Of a stretch of 64,000 nucleotides of DNA, positions 8,037 through 15,816 are shown piece after piece. Under the pieces are notes generated by a model. That model had not been told where the DNA came from and made no database searches. It saw only the letters and a list, made by a program, of their open reading frames with translations. Positions within the stretch are counted from its first letter, which is position 1. The number at the start of each line of letters is the position of its first letter. The DNA comes from Thalassotalea insulae (GTDB taxonomy: Bacteria; Pseudomonadota; Gammaproteobacteria; Enterobacterales; Alteromonadaceae): contig NZ_BSST01000001.1 in the NCBI RefSeq assembly GCF_030161395.1, forward strand, positions 1,922,001-1,986,000, written 5' to 3'. The position numbers and the translations under genes were made by a program.

Positions 8037-8963
8037 ATGGCTAAAGTAAGTGCAGAACTCATTTGGTTTAATGGTGAACTCATGCCGTGGCAAAACGCCA
8101 CAGTACACGTAATGAGTCACGCATTACATTATGGTTCGTCAGTGTTTGAAGGTATTCGTGCCTACAAAACGCATAAAGGCACCTGTATTTTCCGTTTAGA
8201 AGAACACATTCAACGTTTATTTAATTCAGCGAAAATCTATCGCATGAACATTCCTTACACTCAGGAAGAAGTGATGCAGGCTTGTAAAGATGCCGTAGCA
8301 AAAAACAACTTGGAAACTGCTTATTTACGCCCGTTAGCCTTCTTAGGCGATGTTGGTATGGGATTACGTCCACCTGCCGATGCCAAAGCAGACTTAATGG
8401 TCGCCGCATTTAGCTGGGAAGCTTACTTAGGTGCCGATGCGATTGAACATGGGGTTGATGTTGGTGTATCGAGTTGGAACCGCTTGGCACCAAATACTAT
8501 GCCAACAGCAGCAAAAGCAGGTGGAAATTACTTATCTTCACAATTAATTTCCATGGAAGCAGGTCGTCACGGCTATACCGAAGGTATTGCATTAGATGTT
8601 AATAATATGGTCAGTGAAGGCGCTGGTCAAAACTTATTTTTAGTGCGCAATAAGGTAATTTATACCCCGTTTAGTACCGCATCTATTTTACCGGGTTTAA
8701 CTCGCGATACGGTCATGCAGTTAGCTAGAAAACTAGGCTATGAAGTCAAAGAAGAACCAATATCACGTGAGTCGTTATACCTTGCAGATGAATTCTTTAT
8801 GACAGGGACCGCTACCGAAGTTGTGCCAGTGAAAACTGTCGATGGTATGCCGATTGGCACTGGCTCTCGTGGCCCGGTCACGAAGGCGTTACAAGAAGCG
8901 TTCTTCGGTATATTTAACGGTAAGACCGAGATCGAAGATTCCTGGTTAGCTCCGGTAAAATAA
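8037..8963 (+). CDS. ilvE: Branched-chain amino acid aminotransferase
   Basis: PLP-dependent (fold type IV) transaminase that makes valine, leucine and isoleucine from their 2-oxo acids with glutamate. The 308-residue protein aligns along its length with E. coli IlvE. The substrate-loop region is ALHYGSSVFEGIRAY, the PLP lysine is Lys160 in AAKAGGNYLSS, and the cofactor-phosphate region includes FFMTGTATEVVPV. AGGA precedes the ATG by about nine bases. It lies third in ilvGMEDA, 104 bases after ilvM, and is followed by a hairpin before ilvD. Confidence 0.97.
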   Translation: MAKVSAELIWFNGELMPWQNATVHVMSHALHYGSSVFEGIRAYKTHKGTCIFRLEEHIQRLFNSAKIYRMNIPYTQEEVMQACKDAVAKNNLETAYLRPLAFLGDVGMGLRPPADAKADLMVAAFSWEAYLGADAIEHGVDVGVSSWNRLAPNTMPTAAKAGGNYLSSQLISMEAGRHGYTEGIALDVNNMVSEGAGQNLFLVRNKVIYTPFSTASILPGLTRDTVMQLARKLGYEVKEEPISRESLYLADEFFMTGTATEVVPVKTVDGMPIGTGSRGPVTKALQEAFFGIFNGKTEIEDSWLAPVK

Positions 8964-8978
8964 TCGTTTAACGACTAT

Positions 8979-9004
8979 TCAGGGACCACTTGTCCCTGAG
9001 TTTT
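8979..9004 (+). terminator. Hairpin with T-run between ilvE and ilvD
   Basis: CAGGGAC (8980-8986) and GTCCCTG (8992-8998) form a 7-bp stem with a 5-base loop, followed by TTTTATTATT. It looks like an intrinsic terminator inside the operon, so it may attenuate transcription into ilvDA or serve as an mRNA processing and stability element. Confidence 0.6.
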
Positions 9005-9070
9005 ATTATTAAAGCTAACTTTTTAGTCGGCTTTAACAATAAAATTCGAAATACTCACATGGACACTATT

Positions 9071-10936
9071 ATGCCTAAATTAAGATCTGCTACTTCTACT
9101 CAAGGCCGCAATATGGCGGGAGCTCGTGCACTTTGGCGTGCTACCGGAATGACTGATGACGATTTTGGTAAACCTATTATCGCAGTCGTGAATTCCTTTA
9201 CTCAGTTTGTGCCAGGCCATGTGCATCTCAAAGATATGGGACAACTGGTAGCTGGGGCGATTGAAGAGGCTGGTGGTGTTGCTAAAGAGTTTAATACCAT
9301 TGCGGTAGATGATGGTATCGCCATGGGGCATAGCGGCATGCTATATAGCTTACCATCAAGGGATTTAATCGCAGATTCTGTTGAATACATGGTTAATGCT
9401 CATTGTGCTGATGCCATGGTCTGCATTTCTAACTGCGATAAAATCACCCCTGGAATGATGATGGCGGCAATGCGCCTTAATATTCCGGTGATCTTTGTTT
9501 CAGGTGGCCCAATGGAAGCGGGTAAAACTAAACTCTCTGAGCAAATCATTAAGCTCGATTTAGTTGATGCCATGATCCAAGGCGCTGATCCAACAGTTTC
9601 TGATGAACAAAGTGATGAGATTGAGCGTTCAGCCTGTCCAACCTGTGGCTCCTGTTCCGGTATGTTTACCGCCAATTCAATGAACTGCTTAGCAGAAGCA
9701 TTAGGTTTGGCACTGCCAGGCAACGGTTCTATGCTAGCAACTCATGCCGATCGTGAACAATTATTTTTGCGCGCCGGCCGTGAAATATTAAATTTAACTC
9801 AGCGTTATTATCAAGATAATGACGAAAGCGCTTTGCCACGCAATATCGCCAACAAAGCAGCATTTGAAAATGCCATGTGCTTAGATATTGCCATGGGCGG
9901 TTCAACCAATACGGTATTGCATTTATTGGCAACGGCACAGGAAGCAGAAATTGATTTTGTTATGGCCGATATCGACCGATTATCTCGTTTAGTCCCCCAA
10001 CTTTGTAAAGTGGCGCCATCAACGCAAAAATATCATATGGAAGATGTTCACCGCGCTGGTGGTGTCGTTGCTATTCTTGGCGAATTAGCACGGGCTAACC
10101 TACTTAATACCGAAGTGAAAAATGTCCTAGGGTTAACCTTAGATGAATTTCTTCAACAATACGATATTACCCTGACCGCTGATCAAGCGGTAAAAGATTT
10201 CTATCGTGCCGGACCTGCCGGTATTCGCACAACGAAAGCCTTTAGCCAAGATTGTCGCTGGGACAGTTTAGATAACGACCGAGAAAATGGCTGTATTCGC
10301 GAACTCAAACATGCCTACTCTCAAGAAGGCGGTTTAGCGGTACTCTCCGGTAACCTTGCTTTAGATGGCTGTATCGTCAAAACAGCCGGCGTTGCCGAAG
10401 AAAACCTCACCTTTACCGGACCTGCTCATATTTTTGAAAGCCAAGAAGCCGCAGTAGAGGGAATTTTAAACGGCTCGGTTGTCGCTGGCGAAGTAGTTGT
10501 GATCCGTTATGAAGGACCAAAAGGTGGTCCTGGCATGCAGGAAATGCTTTATCCTACCACTTACTTAAAATCTATGGGGCTAGGCACTAAATGTGCGTTG
10601 ATCACCGATGGTCGTTTTTCCGGAGGTACTTCCGGCTTATCTATCGGTCATGTGTCTCCAGAAGCTGCCAGTGGTGGCGCCATAGGTTTAGTTGAACAGG
10701 GGGATATTATTCATATTGATATTCCAAACCGTATTATTGAATTACAAGTGTCAGCCGCTAAAATGGCACAACGAGAAGCTGACATGTTTGCCAAAGGCAA
10801 AGATGCTTGGCAGCCACTTGATCGCCAACGCCCTATCAGCTATGCCCTGAAAAATTATGCCATGCTCGCCACCAGTGCCGATAAAGGTGCGGTAAGAAAC
10901 CGCGATATATTAGATGGAGTCACTGACAATGACTGA
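9071..10936 (+). CDS. ilvD: Dihydroxy-acid dehydratase
   Basis: Iron-sulfur enzyme that dehydrates dihydroxyisovalerate and dihydroxymethylvalerate to the 2-oxo acids. The 621-residue protein (E. coli 616) shows the cluster-binding cysteines in CISNCDKITPGM and ACPTCGSCSGMFTANSMNC, and the C-terminal TDGRFSGGTSGLSIGHVSPEA signature. I start at ATG 9071 (MPKLRSATSTQGRNMAGARA), which aligns with the E. coli N-terminus and has GGA seven bases upstream. The open frame reaches back to 8990 and includes another ATG at 9059, but these extensions overlap the hairpin and are not conserved. It overlaps ilvA by eight bases. Confidence 0.96.
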   Translation: MPKLRSATSTQGRNMAGARALWRATGMTDDDFGKPIIAVVNSFTQFVPGHVHLKDMGQLVAGAIEEAGGVAKEFNTIAVDDGIAMGHSGMLYSLPSRDLIADSVEYMVNAHCADAMVCISNCDKITPGMMMAAMRLNIPVIFVSGGPMEAGKTKLSEQIIKLDLVDAMIQGADPTVSDEQSDEIERSACPTCGSCSGMFTANSMNCLAEALGLALPGNGSMLATHADREQLFLRAGREILNLTQRYYQDNDESALPRNIANKAAFENAMCLDIAMGGSTNTVLHLLATAQEAEIDFVMADIDRLSRLVPQLCKVAPSTQKYHMEDVHRAGGVVAILGELARANLLNTEVKNVLGLTLDEFLQQYDITLTADQAVKDFYRAGPAGIRTTKAFSQDCRWDSLDNDRENGCIRELKHAYSQEGGLAVLSGNLALDGCIVKTAGVAEENLTFTGPAHIFESQEAAVEGILNGSVVAGEVVVIRYEGPKGGPGMQEMLYPTTYLKSMGLGTKCALITDGRFSGGTSGLSIGHVSPEAASGGAIGLVEQGDIIHIDIPNRIIELQVSAAKMAQREADMFAKGKDAWQPLDRQRPISYALKNYAMLATSADKGAVRNRDILDGVTDND

Positions 10937-12497
10937 CGCCGAACAGCAAGCTTTATTATCAACACAAGCTACTCAGGGGCAAGCGCTTGAATATTTGCGA
11001 AAAATATTGTTAGCGCCCGTTTATGATGTCGCAGTAGAAAGTGAGTTAACACCACTGAATAAATTATCCGCCCGCTTAGGTAACCAAATCTATTTAAAGC
11101 GTGAAGATCAGCAGCCGGTGCATTCGTTTAAACTACGTGGCGCCTATAACAAGCTGACCAATTTATCTGAGCAACAATGTATTCACGGCGTAATTGCCGC
11201 ATCTGCTGGTAATCATGCACAAGGTCTGGCAATGGCTGCCAGCAAACTAGGCATCAAAGCAACCATTGTGATGCCGATCACCACACCTGACATTAAAGTA
11301 GATAATGTCCGTCGTTTTGGTGCCGAAGTTCGCTTAGTGGGCAAGAGTTTTAATGAAGCACAAGCGGCGTCAATTGAATTTGCCGACACGGAAAATAAAA
11401 CCATTATTCACCCGTTTGACGATGCAGATGTCATAGCAGGCCAGGGCACAGTAGCAAAAGAACTATTGCAGCAACAACCCAAAGCCAATGTTGTTTTTAT
11501 TCCAGTTGGTGGTGGTGGCCTACTTGCCGGTATGGCAGTTTATCTCAAACAATTACGACCAGATATTAAAGTGATAGGAGTCGAAGCTGAAGATTCCGCC
11601 TGCTTAAAAGCCGCGTTAGCACAGGGAAAACCGACAGATCTTGAACAAGTCGGGTTATTTGCTGACGGTGTCGCGGTCAAACGTATTGGTCAGCATACCT
11701 TTGAGTTAATCAAGCAATATTGCGATGACGTCATCACAGTCACCACCGATGAGATTTGCGCCTCAATTAAAGATATTTTTGAGCATACTCGAGTGATCGC
11801 CGAACCAGCTGGCGCACTGTCACTTGCGGGTTTGCAAAAGTACTGTCAATCGAGTTCTGGGGATGAGTCCTTAGTGGCAATCTTATCTGGCGCCAATATG
11901 AATTTTCATACCTTGCGCTACGTTTCTGAGCGCTGTGAACTCGGTGAGCAAAAAGAAGTGGTATTAGCAGTAACCATTCCAGAACAAAAAGGCAGTTTTC
12001 GTAATTTCTGCCACACCTTGCAAGGGCGCGTGATCACAGAATTTAATTACCGCCATGCATCCCGAGCCACTCAACAGGACATTGCCCATGTTTTTGTTGG
12101 TGTGCGAGTTGCAGACCAGGCTGAACGTCAGCAGTTAATCTCTCTGCTAGAGCAGGAAAACTATCAGGTAAGTGATTTAACCGATAATGAACTAGCCAAG
12201 TTACATGTTCGTTATATGGTCGGCGGACAAAACCCGGTTAAAACACAAGAACGTATTTTCCGTTTCCAGTTTCCAGAATATCCTGGCGCGTTGGAGAAAT
12301 TTCTCGATACTTTAGGCGAACATTGGAACATTAGCTTGTTCCATTACCGTAATCACGGCGCTGCATTTGGTCAGGTACTCGCTGGGTTTGAAGTCAATAA
12401 TGATGATTCACTCGATTTCTTTAATCATCTCAAAGATTTAGCTTACGAATGGCAAGAAGAAACCAACAATCAAGCCTATCAGGCATTTCTAGCGTAA
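10929..12497 (+). CDS. ilvA: Biosynthetic threonine deaminase
   Basis: PLP enzyme converting threonine to 2-oxobutyrate, the first step of isoleucine synthesis, normally inhibited by isoleucine. The PLP lysine is Lys68 in HSFKLRGAYN, the phosphate loop is PVGGGGLLAG, and SAGNHAQG lies between them. The C-terminal half carries the two ACT-like regulatory regions (from about 330), so it is the allosteric biosynthetic form, not the short catabolic TdcB type. I chose ATG 10929 because GGAG lies nine bases upstream; the ATG at 10914 would absorb that site. It overlaps the ilvD stop and closes the operon. Confidence 0.95.
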   Translation: MTDAEQQALLSTQATQGQALEYLRKILLAPVYDVAVESELTPLNKLSARLGNQIYLKREDQQPVHSFKLRGAYNKLTNLSEQQCIHGVIAASAGNHAQGLAMAASKLGIKATIVMPITTPDIKVDNVRRFGAEVRLVGKSFNEAQAASIEFADTENKTIIHPFDDADVIAGQGTVAKELLQQQPKANVVFIPVGGGGLLAGMAVYLKQLRPDIKVIGVEAEDSACLKAALAQGKPTDLEQVGLFADGVAVKRIGQHTFELIKQYCDDVITVTTDEICASIKDIFEHTRVIAEPAGALSLAGLQKYCQSSSGDESLVAILSGANMNFHTLRYVSERCELGEQKEVVLAVTIPEQKGSFRNFCHTLQGRVITEFNYRHASRATQQDIAHVFVGVRVADQAERQQLISLLEQENYQVSDLTDNELAKLHVRYMVGGQNPVKTQERIFRFQFPEYPGALEKFLDTLGEHWNISLFHYRNHGAAFGQVLAGFEVNNDDSLDFFNHLKDLAYEWQEETNNQAYQAFLA

Positions 12498-12501
12498 CGT
12501 T

Positions 12502-12532
12502 AAAAACCACTTAATACTTAAGTGGTTTTTTT
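12502..12532 (+). terminator. ilv operon terminator
   Basis: AAAAACCACTTAA (12502-12514) pairs perfectly with TTAAGTGGTTTTT (12518-12530) around a 3-base loop and ends in a T-run. It begins five bases after the ilvA stop codon. Confidence 0.92.
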
Positions 12533-12540
12533 ATCACAGC

Positions 12541-12809
12541 GTGCCAATAGAAAATCTGGTACTGCCGCATAAATACCTGCAAAGCATAGAAACCAAACAA
12601 TCAGAGAACAATCTTGCCGCCGCAGAAAAAGCCCGTGCCGACGGCTCCGCTTAAGCTATCACCACAGAAGCAATTAAGAAAAAGCACAAGCGATTAAAAC
12701 CAGTAAAGTATTGGTGGAATATGTCAAAGCCCAGCGGTGGGGTGGAAAATTACCAACCACAGTTATGGCCAGCGGTCAGGATATTTTATCGAATATGAAA
12801 GAACAATAA
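12541..12809 (+). pseudogene. Decayed C-terminal fragment of an SPFH/band-7 (prohibitin-like) protein
   Basis: Translation of this apparently empty gap gives, in one frame, NLVLPHKYLQSIETKQSENN and then LAAAEKARADGSA up to a TAA at 12652. It continues in a second frame as EKAQAIKTSKVLVEYVKAQR and then WGGKLPTTVMASGQDILSN to a TAA at 12807. The order (LPxxYLxSIETKQxAENN, AAAEKARA, alternating Ala/Glu coiled coil, then VEYVKAQRWxGKLPTT) is typical of the C-terminal third of SPFH/prohibitin-family membrane-associated proteins. At least one in-frame stop and one frameshift break it, and the N-terminal SPFH domain is missing. It begins right after the ilvA terminator. Family assignment is from motif recall. 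Confidence 0.75.
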
Positions 12810-12877
12810 CCGCCAACATCAGTTTAAATGCTTAGCTTCCCATCAGTTAGCCTTTAAAAATAGAGGCTGACGCTTTC

Positions 12878-12905
12878 AGCCCATTGCTATGCGATGGGCT
12901 TTTTT
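12878..12905 (+). terminator. Intrinsic terminator downstream of the SPFH remnant
   Basis: AGCCCATTGC (12878-12887) pairs with GCGATGGGCT (12891-12900), with one G-T pair and a 3-base loop, followed by six T residues. It probably ended the transcript of the once-intact SPFH gene and may also block transcription arriving towards ubiK. Confidence 0.85.
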
Positions 12906-12925
12906 AGGCACTAACCTAGGGCCTA

Positions 12926-13177
12926 TTAATCTTTATTCAGTTGAGCCTCGAGCTCAGCAATTTTTGCTTCCAACTGTTCAAGTTTTTCACGGGTTTTTAA
13001 TAAAACCTGCGTTTGCACATCAAACTCTTCGCGCGACACCACATCTAACTGAGATAATTTACGCTGCAACACAGTTTTTGTTTTATCTTCAAAATCACTG
13101 GCTAAGTTTTTTAAACTCGGTGGAATTGACTCAGTCACCTGCTTAGCAATTTCTTCTATTTTCTTGGCATTGATCAT
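12926..13177 (-). CDS. ubiK: Ubiquinone biosynthesis accessory factor (YqiC family)
   Basis: Small protein of 83 residues that supports the soluble Ubi complex in aerobic ubiquinone synthesis. It has a helical N-terminal half (INAKKIEEIAKQVTESIPPSLKNL) and a C-terminal coiled coil of leucine and glutamate heptads (REKLEQLEAKIAELEAQLNKD), the arrangement known as a membrane-fusogenic BMFP protein. The sequence matches the YqiC family over its full length. It is divergent from rep. Confidence 0.88.
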   Translation of the reverse strand: MINAKKIEEIAKQVTESIPPSLKNLASDFEDKTKTVLQRKLSQLDVVSREEFDVQTQVLLKTREKLEQLEAKIAELEAQLNKD

Positions 13178-13288
13178 CGGAGTTGCTCATTATTCGATTA
13201 ATCTCGCTATTGTAATGCATTAAGTTATTTTGCCAAAGGATAAAACAAGGTAAAATCAGCACCCTCGTCAACTAACAACACCAATGGC

Positions 13289-15310
13289 ATGAAACTTAAC
13301 CCCGGACAAAATGAAGCAGTCAAATATGTAAGCGGCCCTTGCCTGGTACTGGCTGGCGCTGGCAGCGGTAAAACCGGGGTTATTTGTCAGAAAATCGCTT
13401 ATCTGATCCAAAAATGTGATTATAAGGCACGTAATATCGCCGCGGTGACTTTTACCAATAAAGCAGCACGCGAAATGAAAGAGCGGGTCACTAAAATGTT
13501 AGGGCGCGAATTAACCCGCGGTTTAACGGTTTCCACCTTTCATTCATTAGGTCTGGACATCGTACGCAGGGAAATAAAAACCTTAGGTTTTAAGCCTGGT
13601 TTTACCTTGTTTGACGATCAAGACACGCTCGCATTATTAAAAGAATTAACCGCTGAAGAACTCGACGGCGATAAAGATTTGCTCAGCAAGTTACAAACTA
13701 TGATTTCCAACTGGAAAAACGACCTGTTGCTACCCGATGCTGCCATCAAACTCGCCAGTGATGCCGATACCGCACTTTATGCCGAGTTTTACCGCCGCTA
13801 CCAGCAACATATGAAGGCTTATAACGCGCTGGATTTTGATGATTTGATCCTGATACCAACCTTATTGTTAAAAAACTATTCGGAAGTCAGGGAGCGCTGG
13901 CGCAATAAAATTCGCTATATGTTGGTAGATGAATATCAGGATACCAATACCAGTCAATATGAACTGGTTAAACTGATCACAGGTGAACGCGGCCGATTAA
14001 CCGTAGTAGGCGATGACGATCAATCGATCTACTCATGGCGCGGTGCCAAGCCACAAAACCTGGTATTGCTCGGCCAGGATTTTCCGTCATTAAAGCTGAT
14101 TAAGTTGGAACAAAATTATCGCTCCAGCGGTCGGATACTGAAATGCGCCAACATTCTGATCGCCAATAACCCTCATGTATATGATAAATCTCTGTTTAGT
14201 GAACTCGATTATGGCGTTGAACTAAGGGTGGTGCAGGCGAAAAACGAAGAACATGAAGTTGAACGTGTCGTGGGCGAACTGATAGGTCATCGCTTTTTAA
14301 ATCGCAGTCATTATAAAGATTATGCCATTTTATATCGCGGCAACCATCAATCACGCTTGCTGGAAAAAGCGCTAATGACCAACCGTATTCCCTACAAAAT
14401 AAGTGGTGGTACTTCGTTTTTTTCACGCTCTGAAATTAAAGACGTAATGGCTTACCTTAGAGTATTAGTCAATCCAGATGATGATAATGCCTTTTTACGG
14501 ATAGTTAACGTGCCAAGGCGCGAACTTGGTCCAGTTACTCTAGAAAAACTCGGCACCTACGCCAATATGCGACAAATTAGTATGTTTGCCGCCAGCTTTG
14601 AATTAGGGCTAGAGCAACATCTATCCGGTAAAGGACTGGCAAAAATGCAGGCCTTTACCCGCTGGTTGGTGGAAACGGCAGATAATGCTGAACGTGGTGA
14701 TACCGCAGCGGTGCTAAGAGCAATGATCCGGGAAATAAACTACGAAGACTGGCTCTATGATACCTCGCCAAGTGCTAAAGCGGCGGAAATGCGGATGAAA
14801 AATGTTACCGAATTATTTAGCTGGGTCACTCAAATGCTCGAAGGCTCTGACGATGAAGAACCAATGACCTTACCACAAATCGTCACCCGACTAACGCTGC
14901 GCGATATGATGGAGCGAAATGAAGAAGAAGAATTTGCCGATCAGGTACAGTTAATGACGCTGCATGCATCAAAAGGACTGGAATTTCCCTATGTATTTTT
15001 AATCGGTATGGAAGAAGGCTTATTGCCACACCAAACAAGTATCGATGAAGATAATGTTGAAGAAGAGCGTCGCCTAGCTTATGTCGGCGTTACACGGGCA
15101 CAACGGGAACTGATTTTCACTTACGCCAGAGAACGCCGTCAATTTGGTGAGGTAGCCCGCACCGAAGTTAGCCGCTTTCTTTATGAGTTGCCGCAAAATG
15201 ATTTGAACTGGGAAGTAACGCAAACGAAAAAGAGCCAAGAGCAAAAGCAAGCATCGGCTCGTCAAGGAGTAGAGAATTTACGCGAATTACTGAAAAAGAA
15301 AAACGCGTAG
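13289..15310 (+). CDS. rep: ATP-dependent DNA helicase Rep
   Basis: Superfamily 1A 3'-5' helicase that helps replication forks pass protein and transcription roadblocks. The 673-residue protein matches E. coli Rep (673). It begins MKLNPGQNEAVKYVSGPCLVLAGAGSGKTG with the Q motif and Walker A, then shows LVDEYQDTN (Walker B), VGDDDQSIYSWRGA, LEQNYRSS, LMTLHASKGLEFPYVFLIG and VGVTRAQREL. It sits near ilv and is not the uvrD paralogue, which lies at 25.9-28.1 kb in this window. Its stop codon directly abuts the stop of the next, convergent gene. Confidence 0.96.
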   Translation: MKLNPGQNEAVKYVSGPCLVLAGAGSGKTGVICQKIAYLIQKCDYKARNIAAVTFTNKAAREMKERVTKMLGRELTRGLTVSTFHSLGLDIVRREIKTLGFKPGFTLFDDQDTLALLKELTAEELDGDKDLLSKLQTMISNWKNDLLLPDAAIKLASDADTALYAEFYRRYQQHMKAYNALDFDDLILIPTLLLKNYSEVRERWRNKIRYMLVDEYQDTNTSQYELVKLITGERGRLTVVGDDDQSIYSWRGAKPQNLVLLGQDFPSLKLIKLEQNYRSSGRILKCANILIANNPHVYDKSLFSELDYGVELRVVQAKNEEHEVERVVGELIGHRFLNRSHYKDYAILYRGNHQSRLLEKALMTNRIPYKISGGTSFFSRSEIKDVMAYLRVLVNPDDDNAFLRIVNVPRRELGPVTLEKLGTYANMRQISMFAASFELGLEQHLSGKGLAKMQAFTRWLVETADNAERGDTAAVLRAMIREINYEDWLYDTSPSAKAAEMRMKNVTELFSWVTQMLEGSDDEEPMTLPQIVTRLTLRDMMERNEEEEFADQVQLMTLHASKGLEFPYVFLIGMEEGLLPHQTSIDEDNVEEERRLAYVGVTRAQRELIFTYARERRQFGEVARTEVSRFLYELPQNDLNWEVTQTKKSQEQKQASARQGVENLRELLKKKNA

Positions 15311-15808
15311 TTATTTGTCGCTGCTCGGAATTAATTTTGTTTCGTGTTCGATCAGCATCGCCTCAATAAAAGCGATAAAGCCACTGAGATTATTGCTACT
15401 CCAGACACGTTTAATTTGTGCATCTTGTTTAGCAATATGAGTCGTTAATTGCTTATAGTGTCCTGGCTTATAGCTATCACAGCACTTTTTCGCGACTTTA
15501 TGAAGTTGTCCCTTGCCACGTAAACTCTCTCGAAAAATCATAGAGAAATTATTTACTAACGGTAATAACAGCTCTAATTCCGCCGGGTCACTGACCAATT
15601 CCTTAATTCGTTTATACCTAGCAACGGAAAACTCTTCATTTTTTTTAGCAATAACCGCAATGGAGTCCACCATTTGCTTGCTTTCTTTCTTAGCATGCGC
15701 AGCGTCTTTTTTCACAATTAACAACTGTCGGTACAAACTTTCCGCACGAAAATAAAAATAAATACTAACGGCAACAAATATACCAATAATTACCAGACTA
15801 AATACCAT
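15311..15808 (-). CDS. Hypothetical single-span membrane protein
   Basis: Not recognised. The 165-residue protein has one N-terminal transmembrane segment (VFSLVIIGIFVAVSIYFYF) followed by a basic, helical cytoplasmic-type region with probable coiled coil (LYRQLLIVKKDAAHAKKESKQMVDSIAVIAKK). It ends eight bases before the start region of rep's convergent partner boundary at 15311, so its stop touches the rep stop. Its start is eight bases downstream of the TPR gene's stop on the same strand, so the two are probably cotranscribed. Confidence 0.65.
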   Translation of the reverse strand: MVFSLVIIGIFVAVSIYFYFRAESLYRQLLIVKKDAAHAKKESKQMVDSIAVIAKKNEEFSVARYKRIKELVSDPAELELLLPLVNNFSMIFRESLRGKGQLHKVAKKCCDSYKPGHYKQLTTHIAKQDAQIKRVWSSNNLSGFIAFIEAMLIEHETKLIPSSDK

Positions 15809-15816
15809 ATATAAGC

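Noticed and set aside
12889..13146. An 85-codon + strand ORF over ubiK
   Set aside because: It is antisense to ubiK, which has full-length family similarity and coiled-coil periodicity.
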